Shown piece by piece: positions 1 through 6,707 of a stretch of 7,276 bases of DNA. How positions within the stretch are numbered: position 1 is the stretch's first letter; the number at the start of each line of letters is the position of its first letter. The position numbers were made by a program, and so were the translations under genes. The notes under the pieces are model-generated. The model was not told the origin of the DNA, made no database searches, and saw only the letters and a list, made by a program, of their open reading frames with translations. The stretch comes from an uncultured Prevotella sp. (GTDB taxonomy: Bacteria; Bacteroidota; Bacteroidia; Bacteroidales; Bacteroidaceae). Where the stretch lies: NCBI GenBank assembly GCA_905210845.1, contig CAJLYG010000163.1, positions 1 through 7,276 of the forward strand, in the 5' to 3' direction.

Positions 1-753
1 AGTATCTTATTTGGAAATGAGAATAGTATTGTGGGTGTAGTCTCGGAGCAGACGCTCTCCCGGTTCATCAACTTGGGATGGGTGAGCGAATATGCCGACC
101 TGTACCATCTGCGCGACCATGCCGTCCAGATGGCATCTTTAGATGGATTCGGAGAAAAATCAGCAAGCAACATGATGCGTTCCATCGAGAAATCACGTCA
201 GGTGGAGGCTAAGAAGTTTCTATATGCCCTAAGCATCCCTTTGTGCGGGACTGACGTCTGCAAACGGCTCTTGTCCGCCTATCCCCTGAAGGAACTGATC
301 CAACGCGCAGAAGAAGCAGGAAGCACAGATGCGTTTGCCAGCATACCTGGAATCGGTCCGGAGAAGTCAGCCTCCTTCATCAGATGGTTCCAAGAGGAAG
401 GGAACCGGCACAGGGTAGATAACCTGCTCAAGGAGGTACAGGTCATCCAAAACTCGACAACGGACACGGGAGGGCGTTGCAAAGACATGACCTTCGTCAT
501 CACAGGTGACGTACATCACTACAAAAACCGCAACGAGCTCAAGGCTTATATCGAGAGCCAAGGCGGGAAGGTGACAGGCAGCGTCAGCAAACTGACCAAC
601 TACCTGATCAACAACGATATCTCCTCTACCTCGGGAAAGAACAAGAAAGCCCAGGAACTCCATATTCCCATCCTGTCGGAAGACGACTTCATCGAGCGTT
701 TCGGAAAGGATCCCGCCTCAGGGGAAGGGAAAGAAAGGAGCTTATTCGAATGA
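1..753 (+). CDS. ligA: NAD+-dependent DNA ligase, C-terminal part (5' end outside window)
   Basis: This is the C-terminal third of an NAD+-dependent DNA ligase, which seals nicks during replication and repair. The frame is open from base 1, so the GTG at 31 is probably an internal valine and not the start. Two helix-hairpin-helix style motifs are visible: LDGFGEKSA (nt 139-165) and IPGIGPEKS (nt 343-369). After a short linker comes a BRCT domain at about nt 481-705, with FVITG near its start, GGKV in the middle and NNDISSTSGKNKKA later. A short polar tail follows. The adenylation and OB domains and the zinc-finger cysteines would lie upstream of the window. The BRCT resembles, from memory, the version in clostridial/Lachnospiraceae ligases more than the usual Bacteroidetes LigA (inference). 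The family call is firm; whether this is the only ligase of the cell or a second copy cannot be told. Confidence 0.93.
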   Translation, partial: SILFGNENSIVGVVSEQTLSRFINLGWVSEYADLYHLRDHAVQMASLDGFGEKSASNMMRSIEKSRQVEAKKFLYALSIPLCGTDVCKRLLSAYPLKELIQRAEEAGSTDAFASIPGIGPEKSASFIRWFQEEGNRHRVDNLLKEVQVIQNSTTDTGGRCKDMTFVITGDVHHYKNRNELKAYIESQGGKVTGSVSKLTNYLINNDISSTSGKNKKAQELHIPILSEDDFIERFGKDPASGEGKERSLFE

Positions 754-768
754 ATTTTTGGCAATTAC

Positions 769-799
769 TTGTGACTTTTAAATAATATGATTACCTTTG
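769..799 (+). promoter_or_regulatory. Bacteroidetes-type promoter for trmD
   Basis: TTG at 769-771 (the -33 element) is followed by a 20-nt spacer and TACCTTTG at 792-799, a full match to the Bacteroidetes primary sigma -7 consensus TAnnTTTG at the expected distance. It lies in the 53-nt gap between ligA and trmD. Transcription would begin only a few bases after 799. The trmD ATG is at 807, so the mRNA would have essentially no 5' leader. The call rests on consensus and spacing alone. Confidence 0.7.
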
Positions 800-806
800 T
801 AAACAC

Positions 807-1487
807 ATGAGAATAGATATCATAACAGTATTGCCAGAGATGTTAGAAGGATTCGTTAACGAATCCATCCTGGCACGTGCACAGAAGAAAGGATTAGCAG
901 AGATACATCTCCATAACCTCAGGGACTACACGTTGGATAAATGGAGGCGCGTGGACGACTACCCCTATGGGGGATTCGCGGGCATGGTCATGCAATGCGA
1001 GCCCATTGATCGGTGCATCTCTGCCCTGAAAGCGGAAAGAGACTATGATGAAGTCATCTTCACATCGCCGGATGGAGAGTCTTTCAACCAGCATGTGGCG
1101 AACGACCTTTCCCTCAAAGAAAACCTGATCATCTTATGCGGGCACTACAAGGGCATTGACCAGCGCGTTCGCGATCATCTCATTACCCGGGAGATTTCTA
1201 TTGGCGACTATGTCCTGACAGGTGGGGAGCTTGCTGCTGCAGTGATGGCAGATGCGATTGTCAGAATTGTGCCGGGTGTCATCAGCGACGACCAAAGTGC
1301 CCTCTCCGACTGCTTCCAGGACGACATGCTCTCCGCACCCATCTATACACGTCCTGCCGACTATAAAGGATGGAAGGTACCGGAGATCCTGCTTAGTGGC
1401 AACGAGGCAAAGATCAAAGACTGGGAAATGGAACAAAGTTATGAGCGAACCAAGCGGCTGCGGCCCGATCTCCTGAAAAGGAAGTAG
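807..1487 (+). CDS. trmD: tRNA (guanine-N1-)-methyltransferase TrmD
   Basis: TrmD transfers a methyl group from S-adenosylmethionine to N1 of G37 in tRNAs that read CNN-type codons, which prevents +1 frameshifting; it is a cytoplasmic homodimer and usually essential. The 226-residue product is close to the usual family length and complete. It begins [13 protein letters not shown], a typical TrmD N-terminus. Family motifs include [13 protein letters not shown] (50-62), [12 protein letters not shown] (110-121) and [13 protein letters not shown] (129-141), the last two in the SPOUT trefoil-knot SAM site. Asp168 matches the catalytic Asp169 of the E. coli enzyme, and YTRP is at 180-183. The C-terminal tRNA-binding helices follow ([13 protein letters not shown]). 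The ATG at 807 is chosen because the family N-terminus starts exactly there. It has no Shine-Dalgarno sequence and only 8 nt separate it from the promoter, so it may be translated leaderless. It heads a probable four-gene operon. Confidence 0.97.
   Translation: MRIDIITVLPEMLEGFVNESILARAQKKGLAEIHLHNLRDYTLDKWRRVDDYPYGGFAGMVMQCEPIDRCISALKAERDYDEVIFTSPDGESFNQHVANDLSLKENLIILCGHYKGIDQRVRDHLITREISIGDYVLTGGELAAAVMADAIVRIVPGVISDDQSALSDCFQDDMLSAPIYTRPADYKGWKVPEILLSGNEAKIKDWEMEQSYERTKRLRPDLLKRK
849..866. repeat. 18-bp perfect palindrome inside trmD
   Basis: GGATTCGTTAACGAATCC equals its own reverse complement over all 18 bases. It covers trmD codons 15-20 (G-F-V-N-E-S), starting 42 nt after the start codon. 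In RNA it could fold as a 7-bp stem with a TTAA loop; in DNA it could be a dimeric protein site. Because it codes for ordinary-looking TrmD sequence, it may be chance. Confidence 0.9.
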
Positions 1488-1528
1488 GAAAAGGACTGCA
1501 TTCATTATCAACCCAAAATATAATATTT

Positions 1529-2044
1529 ATGAGTACATTAACATCCAAGCCTTCGTTAGGCTTTACCGAGGCTATCCGATTAGCCAGTCATCGTATGACC
1601 GATTTCAAAGGACGGTCACGCCGTTCAGAGTTCTGGTGGTTCATGTTAGCATTTCAAATTTGCATCATGATCCTGCAGTTCATCCTTTCTTTATTCTTAC
1701 AAGCTTACCCTTCAGAAATCATTACGGAACTATTATCTTTCTTCGCGCTGTCGGCGACCGTACGGCGGCTTCATGACGGCGGACATAGCCAATGGTGGGT
1801 CATCGTTAGCTGGGTATCTTTCATTGTATTGCTCGTATATCTCCATTTCAGTGGAATCTATGATAACATGATGGGCATCAACGCCAATCCAAGTGATCAG
1901 CTGAAGATGTTCACGGATCCCATTAGTGGTACACTCTTCGCCATATCCGCAATTTCGTCCCTCGTCACGGTTATCTTCTGCATCATGGATGGGAAGCCTG
2001 AGGCAAACAAGTATGGCGAGTCACCAAAATATGAAAACAATTAA
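1529..2044 (+). CDS. DUF805 family inner-membrane protein
   Basis: A 171-residue membrane protein of the DUF805 family (YhaH-like), whose molecular function is unknown. The family signatures are all present: a charged entry motif FKGRSRRSEFWW (26-37), the conserved RRLHDGGHSQWW (79-90), and a C-terminal CIMDGKPEANKYGESPK (151-167) matching the usual DGxxGxNxYGxSP tail. Hydrophobic segments lie at about 37-58, 64-78, 89-108 and 133-153, giving probably four membrane spans. The N-terminus and the arginine-rich motif would face the cytoplasm by the positive-inside rule. The loop at about 109-131, between the third and fourth spans, looks longer than in the ~110-130-residue members I recall. The ATG at 1529 follows an A/T-rich leader 41 nt after trmD, with no own promoter seen, so it is probably co-transcribed with trmD. 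No function should be inferred from the neighbours. Confidence 0.88.
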   Translation: MSTLTSKPSLGFTEAIRLASHRMTDFKGRSRRSEFWWFMLAFQICIMILQFILSLFLQAYPSEIITELLSFFALSATVRRLHDGGHSQWWVIVSWVSFIVLLVYLHFSGIYDNMMGINANPSDQLKMFTDPISGTLFAISAISSLVTVIFCIMDGKPEANKYGESPKYENN

Positions 2045-2058
2045 TAATACCTACAATT

Positions 2059-3459
2059 ATGTTTGATAAAAAGACCTACGTTGACCGTCGCGCCGAGTTA
2101 AAGAAACTCGTAAAGGACGGTGTCATTCTGTTGTTCGGAAACAACAACTCACCTGCCAACTTCCCTAACAACGGATATTATCCCTTCCGGCAGGACTCTT
2201 CTTTCCTCTATTATTTCGGTCAGCAAAGAGACGGGTTGGTAGGTGTCATTGACATAGATAACAACACGGAGACCCTCGTGGGCGATGATATTGACATCGA
2301 GGACATTGTCTGGTATGGCTCTACTCACAGCGTGCAGGACATGGCTGAGGAAGTTGGCGTAGAACATGCTGCTCCCATGAAGACGTTGAAGACGATCTGC
2401 AACGATGCCATGCGCCTGAAGCGCAGGATCCATTTCTTGCCTCCCTACCGGGCAGATATCAAATTGCAAATCTTCGACCTGTTAGGCATCCATCCCAACC
2501 AACAGAAGGAATCAGCCAGCATGGACCTGATCAAGGCCGTGGTGAAGATGCGTTCAACCAAAACGCCGTTGGAGATTGAAGAGCTGGAACGTGCTGCTGT
2601 TATCGGTTATAAGATGCACACGACAGCCATGCGCCTTGTCAAGCCTGGCGTAACAGAGAAATACATTGGTGGACAACTGACAGGCATCGCTGAAAGCTAT
2701 GGTGCGATGGTCAGCTTCCCTACCATCTTCACACAGCATGGAGAGATTCAGCATGGCAGTCCTTCCATGAACAAGTTGGAGGCGGGTCGTCTCGCCCTTT
2801 GCGACGCAGGTGCTGAAACTTTAGAGAACTATTGCTCTGATAATACCCGTACCATGCCGGTCAGTGGCAAGTTTACCCAACGCCAATTAGAGATTTATTC
2901 TATTGTGGAAGCATGCCACGACTATGCGCTGGAAGTAGCGAAACCTGGCGTGAAATGGATGGACGTCCACTTTGGGGTCTGCCGGCTGATGACGGAGAAG
3001 CTGAAAGAGATCGGTCTCATGAAAGGCGACACCGACGAAGCTGTTCGCGCAGGTGCACATGCCATGTTCATGGTTCATGGGCTTGGGCACATGATGGGAA
3101 TGGATGTGCATGACATGGAGTCACTCGACCAGATCAATGTCGGCTTTGACGAAGAGGTACGACCCATCCTTGATCAGTTTGGCACTAATTGCCTACGTAT
3201 GGGACGCCGTCTGCAAGAAGGCTTTGTCGTTACCGACGAACCAGGCATCTATTTCATCCCAGCATTGATCGATGACTGGAAAGCCAGTGGACATTGCAAG
3301 GAGTTCATCAACTTCGATAAGTTGGAGACCTACAAGGACTTTGGCGGTATCCGCATCGAGGATGATGTCCTGATCACCAAGGACGGTTGCCGCTTCTTAG
3401 GCAAGGACCGCATCCCTTATCATCCCAAAGACGTAGAAGAATTCATGGCAAATCATTAA
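2059..3459 (+). CDS. pepP: Xaa-Pro aminopeptidase (aminopeptidase P, M24B)
   Basis: Aminopeptidase P removes an N-terminal residue when proline is in second position, using two metal ions, usually Mn2+. The 466-residue protein is full length. The N-terminal domain (about 1-160) contains the RQDSSFLYYFG signature at 44-54 and the creatinase-like catalytic domain follows from about 170. All five metal ligands are recognisable: Asp249 (CDAGAE), Asp261 (CSDNTRT), His344 (HGLGHMMG), Glu394 (TDEPGIYF) and Glu434 (GGIRIEDD). Substrate-site histidines are at 232 (in HGEIQHG) and 351 (DVHD). The two aspartates are 12 residues apart, one more than in the E. coli enzyme, which I believe is usual for Bacteroidetes members. 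No signal peptide is seen, so it should be cytoplasmic. It starts 14 nt after the DUF805 gene in an A/T-rich context without a Shine-Dalgarno, and is likely in the same transcript. The active site is intact. Confidence 0.95.
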   Translation: MFDKKTYVDRRAELKKLVKDGVILLFGNNNSPANFPNNGYYPFRQDSSFLYYFGQQRDGLVGVIDIDNNTETLVGDDIDIEDIVWYGSTHSVQDMAEEVGVEHAAPMKTLKTICNDAMRLKRRIHFLPPYRADIKLQIFDLLGIHPNQQKESASMDLIKAVVKMRSTKTPLEIEELERAAVIGYKMHTTAMRLVKPGVTEKYIGGQLTGIAESYGAMVSFPTIFTQHGEIQHGSPSMNKLEAGRLALCDAGAETLENYCSDNTRTMPVSGKFTQRQLEIYSIVEACHDYALEVAKPGVKWMDVHFGVCRLMTEKLKEIGLMKGDTDEAVRAGAHAMFMVHGLGHMMGMDVHDMESLDQINVGFDEEVRPILDQFGTNCLRMGRRLQEGFVVTDEPGIYFIPALIDDWKASGHCKEFINFDKLETYKDFGGIRIEDDVLITKDGCRFLGKDRIPYHPKDVEEFMANH

Positions 3460-3491
3460 TCATAAATCAATAGAAGGAAAAATTAATAAGA

Positions 3492-4730
3492 ATGAAAAAA
3501 GTATTTGTTTTGGCATTATGCGCACTGATGGCCATCGGTGCGAATGCACAGCCACAGAAAAGCAATCCTCAGGATCCTAAGACCCAGAAAGAGGAAAAGA
3601 AAAATGCAAACAAGCCTATTTTCACAACAGTGAAAGCTAACCCCATTACGAGTATCAAGAACCAAAGTCGCAGTGGTACCTGCTGGGACTACTCTACCCT
3701 CTCGTTCTTCGAAAGCGAGATCTTGAAGAAAACAGGGAAGACCGTGGATCTTTGTGAGGCTTTTGTTGCCAACAAGACCTACATGGACAGAGCCATTCAG
3801 GTGGTACGCCTGCATGGCGACTGCCAGTTCTCCCAAGGTGGCAGTGCCTATGATCCCTTGTACTGCATCCAACACTATGGCATCTGTCCTGAGACTGCCA
3901 TGCCCGCACCAGGTAGCTTGTACGGAGATTCCCTGAACAACTTCAATGAGTTCTTCAGCGTCATGGAGCCCTATGTAGGTGCCGTAGCACGAAACAAGGC
4001 CCAAAAATTGTCTGGACAATGGAAGGTTGGATTGCAAGGCATCCTTGATGCTTACTTAGGTAAATGCCCGGAAACCTTTACTTATCAGGGTAAGACCTAT
4101 ACACCGAAATCCTATGCTGCCAGCTTTGGCATCGACTGGGACAACGACTATGTAAGCTTCACCAGCTATACTCACCATCCTTTCTGGACAGCGTTTGCTG
4201 TCGAAGTACAGGACAACTGGCGAAATCCCCTGTCCTGGAACGTGCCCATGGAAGACATGATGCGTATTATCGACTATGCCATTGAGCAGGGCTATACCAT
4301 TGCATGGGGCGGTGACGTGTCTGAAGAAGGCTTTACCCGTCATGGACTCGCTTATGCCTATGACAACAAGAAAATGCCAAGTCTCGCAGGTAGCGACATG
4401 GCCCACTGGCTGAAATTGAGCCGTACGCAAAAAACCAACAAGCTCGATTCCTTAGGATGCAAAGCACCTGAGATCACCCCAACCCAGAAACAACGCCAGG
4501 AGCGCTTCGATGACTGGGAGCTGACCGATGACCACGGAATGCATATCTATGGCATCGCCAAGGACCAAAATGGCAAAGAATACTATATGGTAAAGAATTC
4601 CTGGGGAGAAACAGGAGACTACAAGGGCATCTGGTATATGACCAAGGCTTTCGTTGCAGCCAATACAATGGACTTCATGGTCAACAAGAATGCAGTTCCC
4701 AAGGACATCCGCAAGAAACTTGGGATCTAA
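3492..4730 (+). CDS. Exported C1-family cysteine peptidase (bleomycin hydrolase/aminopeptidase C-like)
   Basis: A papain-fold cysteine peptidase of the C1B type, related to bleomycin hydrolase and PepC. The 412-residue protein begins with a clear signal peptide: MKK, a hydrophobic core (4-16) and a likely signal-peptidase I site after ANA (residue 19). The cysteine in LALC (residue 10) is in a poor lipobox context. A charged, Lys/Gln/Asn-rich linker (20-41) precedes the catalytic domain. Active-site residues are visible: Gln58 and Cys64 in NQSRSGTCW, His348 in TDDHGMHIYG, and Asn369 in VKNSWGE. The region 85-340 contains the long insertions typical of C1B enzymes. The C-terminus ends VPKDIRKKLGI; in bleomycin hydrolase and PepC the C-terminal arm enters the active site and enforces aminopeptidase action, and I infer a similar arm here. 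Classical C1B enzymes are cytoplasmic, so this one probably acts in the periplasm or beyond. It lies 32 nt after pepP and is followed by a terminator. Confidence 0.9.
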   Translation: MKKVFVLALCALMAIGANAQPQKSNPQDPKTQKEEKKNANKPIFTTVKANPITSIKNQSRSGTCWDYSTLSFFESEILKKTGKTVDLCEAFVANKTYMDRAIQVVRLHGDCQFSQGGSAYDPLYCIQHYGICPETAMPAPGSLYGDSLNNFNEFFSVMEPYVGAVARNKAQKLSGQWKVGLQGILDAYLGKCPETFTYQGKTYTPKSYAASFGIDWDNDYVSFTSYTHHPFWTAFAVEVQDNWRNPLSWNVPMEDMMRIIDYAIEQGYTIAWGGDVSEEGFTRHGLAYAYDNKKMPSLAGSDMAHWLKLSRTQKTNKLDSLGCKAPEITPTQKQRQERFDDWELTDDHGMHIYGIAKDQNGKEYYMVKNSWGETGDYKGIWYMTKAFVAANTMDFMVNKNAVPKDIRKKLGI

Positions 4731-4754
4731 GTTCCTCATGAGGGAAAAGAATAG

Positions 4755-4786
4755 AAACGCAGGCTCTCTATGAACCTGCGTTTTTT
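4755..4786 (+). terminator. Rho-independent terminator ending the trmD-to-peptidase operon
   Basis: A 9-bp perfect stem, AAACGCAGG (4755-4763) with CCTGCGTTT (4775-4783), encloses an 11-nt loop, and the T run continues to 4786, giving six Ts in total (4781-4786). It begins 24 nt after the stop codon of the C1 peptidase. On the - strand the run is interrupted, so it looks one-directional. A 10-bp palindrome CCTCATGAGG (4734-4743) lies between the stop codon and the stem. Confidence 0.88.
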
Positions 4787-4862
4787 CATAGGCAAGAATT
4801 TCCATGACTTAACCTTTTTGATCCCACCTTCAACTACATTAAGATTTATTTTAAGTAATTCC

Positions 4863-4894
4863 TTCGTCATTCTCATAATATTTTTGTATCTTTG
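4863..4894 (+). promoter_or_regulatory. Bacteroidetes-type promoter for recJ-recQ
   Basis: TATCTTTG at 4887-4894 fully matches the TAnnTTTG -7 consensus. Twenty nt upstream is TTCG (4863-4866), an imperfect version of the TTTG -33 element. The predicted transcript would start near 4898-4902, giving recJ a leader of roughly 60 nt. The placement just after the terminator, in an AT-rich gap and before recJ, supports the call. Confidence 0.62.
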
Positions 4895-4895
4895 G

Positions 4896-4929
4896 GCGCG
4901 GATTATATGCGACATCGTCTGCATCCGCC
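4896..4929 (+). other. Possible hairpin in the recJ leader
   Basis: ATGCGAC (4907-4913) can pair with GTC (4917-4919) and GCAT (4921-4924), giving 7 bp with a 3-nt loop and one bulged T at 4920. Outside an internal loop (4902-4906), CGG with G4898 and G4896 (4896-4901) can pair with CCGCC (4925-4929), with a bulged C at 4897. The region is GC-richer than the surrounding leader. Whether the outer stem is transcribed depends on the exact start site. No known riboswitch is recognised. Confidence 0.3.
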
Positions 4930-4958
4930 AGAAAGAGAATAAAATAAAAACAATATAA

Positions 4959-6707
4959 ATGCATTTCAAATGGAATTACGAACCACCTACACCAGAAGAA
5001 AGACAAGCAGCTAAGGAGCTGGGTGAAAAGCTGAATATCAGTCCGATCCTTGCTCATCTGTTAATCCGCCGTGGCATTACCACCGAGTCGGCTGCCAAGC
5101 GCTTCTTCCGCCCACAATTAGCCGATCTGATCAATCCCTTCCTGATGAAGGATATGGATATCGCTGTTGACCGGCTTAATGATGCGATGGGGCGTAAAGA
5201 GCGTATCCTGGTATATGGTGATTACGATGTAGACGGATGTACAGCTGTCGCATTGGTGTACAAGTTCCTGCAGCAGTTCTATTCCAATATTGACTATTAC
5301 ATCCCCGACCGGTATGACGAAGGTTATGGGGTGAGCAAAAAAGGAATAGACTACGCAAAGGAAACGGGTGTAAAATTAATTATTATCCTGGATTGTGGCA
5401 TCAAGGCTATCCAAGAGATAGCCTATGCCAAGTCGCAAGGAATTGACTTCATCATCTGCGACCATCATGTCCCTGATGAGGAGGTTCCTAATGCTGTCGC
5501 CATCCTGAATCCGAAGCGGGAAGACGACAAGTATCCTTTCAAGGAGTTATGTGGATGCGGTGTAGGTTTCAAGTTCATGCAGGCTTTTGCCAAGAACAAT
5601 GGGATTCCATTTTCACGGCTGATTCCCCTGCTCGATTTCTGTGCGGTGAGCATCGCAGCGGATATCGTGCCTGTCGTGGACGAAAACCGGATCTTAGCTT
5701 TCCATGGACTGAAGCAACTAAACCAAAACCCGAGCATTGGATTGAAAGCCATCATTGATATCTGCGGTCTGAGTGGCAGGGAAATATCAATGAGTGACAT
5801 CGTCTTCAAAATTGGACCGAGGATCAATGCTACGGGAAGAATGGAGAATGGCAAGGAAAGCGTTGACCTACTCGTGGAAAAGGATTATAGCACAGCCCTG
5901 AAGGAAGCAAAGCATATCAACGAATATAACGAACAGCGCAAAGACATCGACAAGCAAATGACGGAGGAGGCAAACCAGATCGTCTCCAAGCTGGAAAGTC
6001 AGCAGCATCAGTCGAGCATTGTCCTCTATGACGAGAACTGGAAGAAAGGGGTCATTGGGATTGTAGCATCCCGACTGACGGAGATATACTTCCGCCCTAC
6101 TGTCGTCCTGACAAGGGACGGAGATCTTGCCACTGGCTCAGCAAGAAGCGTTACTGGATTCGATGTCTATTCCGCGATCAAAAGCTGCAGGGACCTGTTG
6201 CTGAATTTCGGTGGCCACACTTATGCTGCCGGACTAACACTCCGATGGGCAGACTTAAAGGAATTCCGCAAACGCTTCCAACAATATGTGGAGGAGCATA
6301 TCCATCCAGAACAAATTGAAGCCAATCTGAACATCGATGCTGTCATTGATTTCAAGGACATCACCAAGAAGCTCCACAACGATCTCAAACGCTTCTCTCC
6401 CTTTGGTCCCGGTAACCAGAAACCACTCTTCAGCACCGTGGGCGTGTACGACTATGGCACGAGCAAGGTGGTTGGCAGAGAGCAGGAGCATATCAAGTTG
6501 GAATTAGTTGACTCGAAATCAAGCAGCGTGGTCAATGGCATTGCATTCGGCCAGAGTGCTTCCGCAAGGTACATCAAGTCAAAACGCAGTTTCGACATTG
6601 TCTATACGATAGAAGACAATGTGTTCAAGCATAATGCCATTCAATTGCAAATAGAAGATATCCGACCTGCAGAAGAAGAGGAAGAAGAACTAAAGGACGA
6701 TGAATGA
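4959..6707 (+). CDS. recJ: Single-stranded-DNA-specific 5'-3' exonuclease RecJ
   Basis: RecJ degrades single-stranded DNA 5' to 3' in RecF-pathway recombination, mismatch repair and base-excision repair. The 582-residue protein is full length. The DHH core carries the metal-binding motifs: GDYDVDG (87-93), LDCGI (144-148), CDHHVPDEE (167-175) and SIAADIVPV (231-239). GPRINATGRM is at 286-295. The DHHA1 domain follows, with GVIGIVASRL (364-373), TGFDVYSAI (399-407) and FGGHTYAAGLTL (417-428). The C-terminal OB-fold region begins near FSPFGPGNQKPLF (479-491). The protein ends in an acidic tail (571-582, mostly Glu/Asp). Tails like this can bind partner proteins or mimic DNA, but here it may be only a low-complexity end. 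The ATG at 4959 is supported by the MHFKWNYEPPTPEE opening, which I recognise as typical of Bacteroidetes RecJ. Its own promoter precedes it, and its stop codon overlaps recQ by 8 nt. Confidence 0.97.
   Translation: MHFKWNYEPPTPEERQAAKELGEKLNISPILAHLLIRRGITTESAAKRFFRPQLADLINPFLMKDMDIAVDRLNDAMGRKERILVYGDYDVDGCTAVALVYKFLQQFYSNIDYYIPDRYDEGYGVSKKGIDYAKETGVKLIIILDCGIKAIQEIAYAKSQGIDFIICDHHVPDEEVPNAVAILNPKREDDKYPFKELCGCGVGFKFMQAFAKNNGIPFSRLIPLLDFCAVSIAADIVPVVDENRILAFHGLKQLNQNPSIGLKAIIDICGLSGREISMSDIVFKIGPRINATGRMENGKESVDLLVEKDYSTALKEAKHINEYNEQRKDIDKQMTEEANQIVSKLESQQHQSSIVLYDENWKKGVIGIVASRLTEIYFRPTVVLTRDGDLATGSARSVTGFDVYSAIKSCRDLLLNFGGHTYAAGLTLRWADLKEFRKRFQQYVEEHIHPEQIEANLNIDAVIDFKDITKKLHNDLKRFSPFGPGNQKPLFSTVGVYDYGTSKVVGREQEHIKLELVDSKSSSVVNGIAFGQSASARYIKSKRSFDIVYTIEDNVFKHNAIQLQIEDIRPAEEEEEELKDDE

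Noticed and set aside
741..760. ATTCGAAT palindrome followed by a T run at the end of ligA as a terminator
   Set aside because: The stem is only 4 bp without a loop, too weak for an intrinsic terminator.
1134..1511. 125-codon - strand open frame opposite trmD
   Set aside because: It is antisense to conserved TrmD knot and C-terminal sequence, with no recognisable family.
2057..2065. TATGTTTG at the pepP start, matching the -7 promoter consensus
   Set aside because: It overlaps the ATG itself, and a transcript from it would start inside the gene; no supporting -33 element was found.
2803..2850. Extra residue between the two metal-binding aspartates of aminopeptidase P as a possible defect
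   Set aside because: All five ligands are intact and I believe the spacing is common in Bacteroidetes relatives, so it is not evidence of loss of function.
3516..4037. Long - strand open frame (173 codons) opposite the C1 peptidase gene
   Set aside because: The + strand protein has intact signal peptide and catalytic motifs; the antisense frame has no recognisable domain and is a shadow.
4770..4958. 62-codon + strand open frame between the C1 peptidase and recJ
   Set aside because: It starts inside the terminator hairpin, runs through the promoter, and its composition reflects AT-rich intergenic DNA; no homology recognised.
4736..4969. 77-codon - strand open frame over the same gap
   Set aside because: It covers the terminator, the promoter and the recJ start; more simply explained as intergenic sequence without stops.
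6670..6700. Purine-rich GAAGAAGAGG tract as a repeat
   Set aside because: It simply encodes the acidic Glu-rich tail of RecJ; it may help recQ initiation but is not a separate element.
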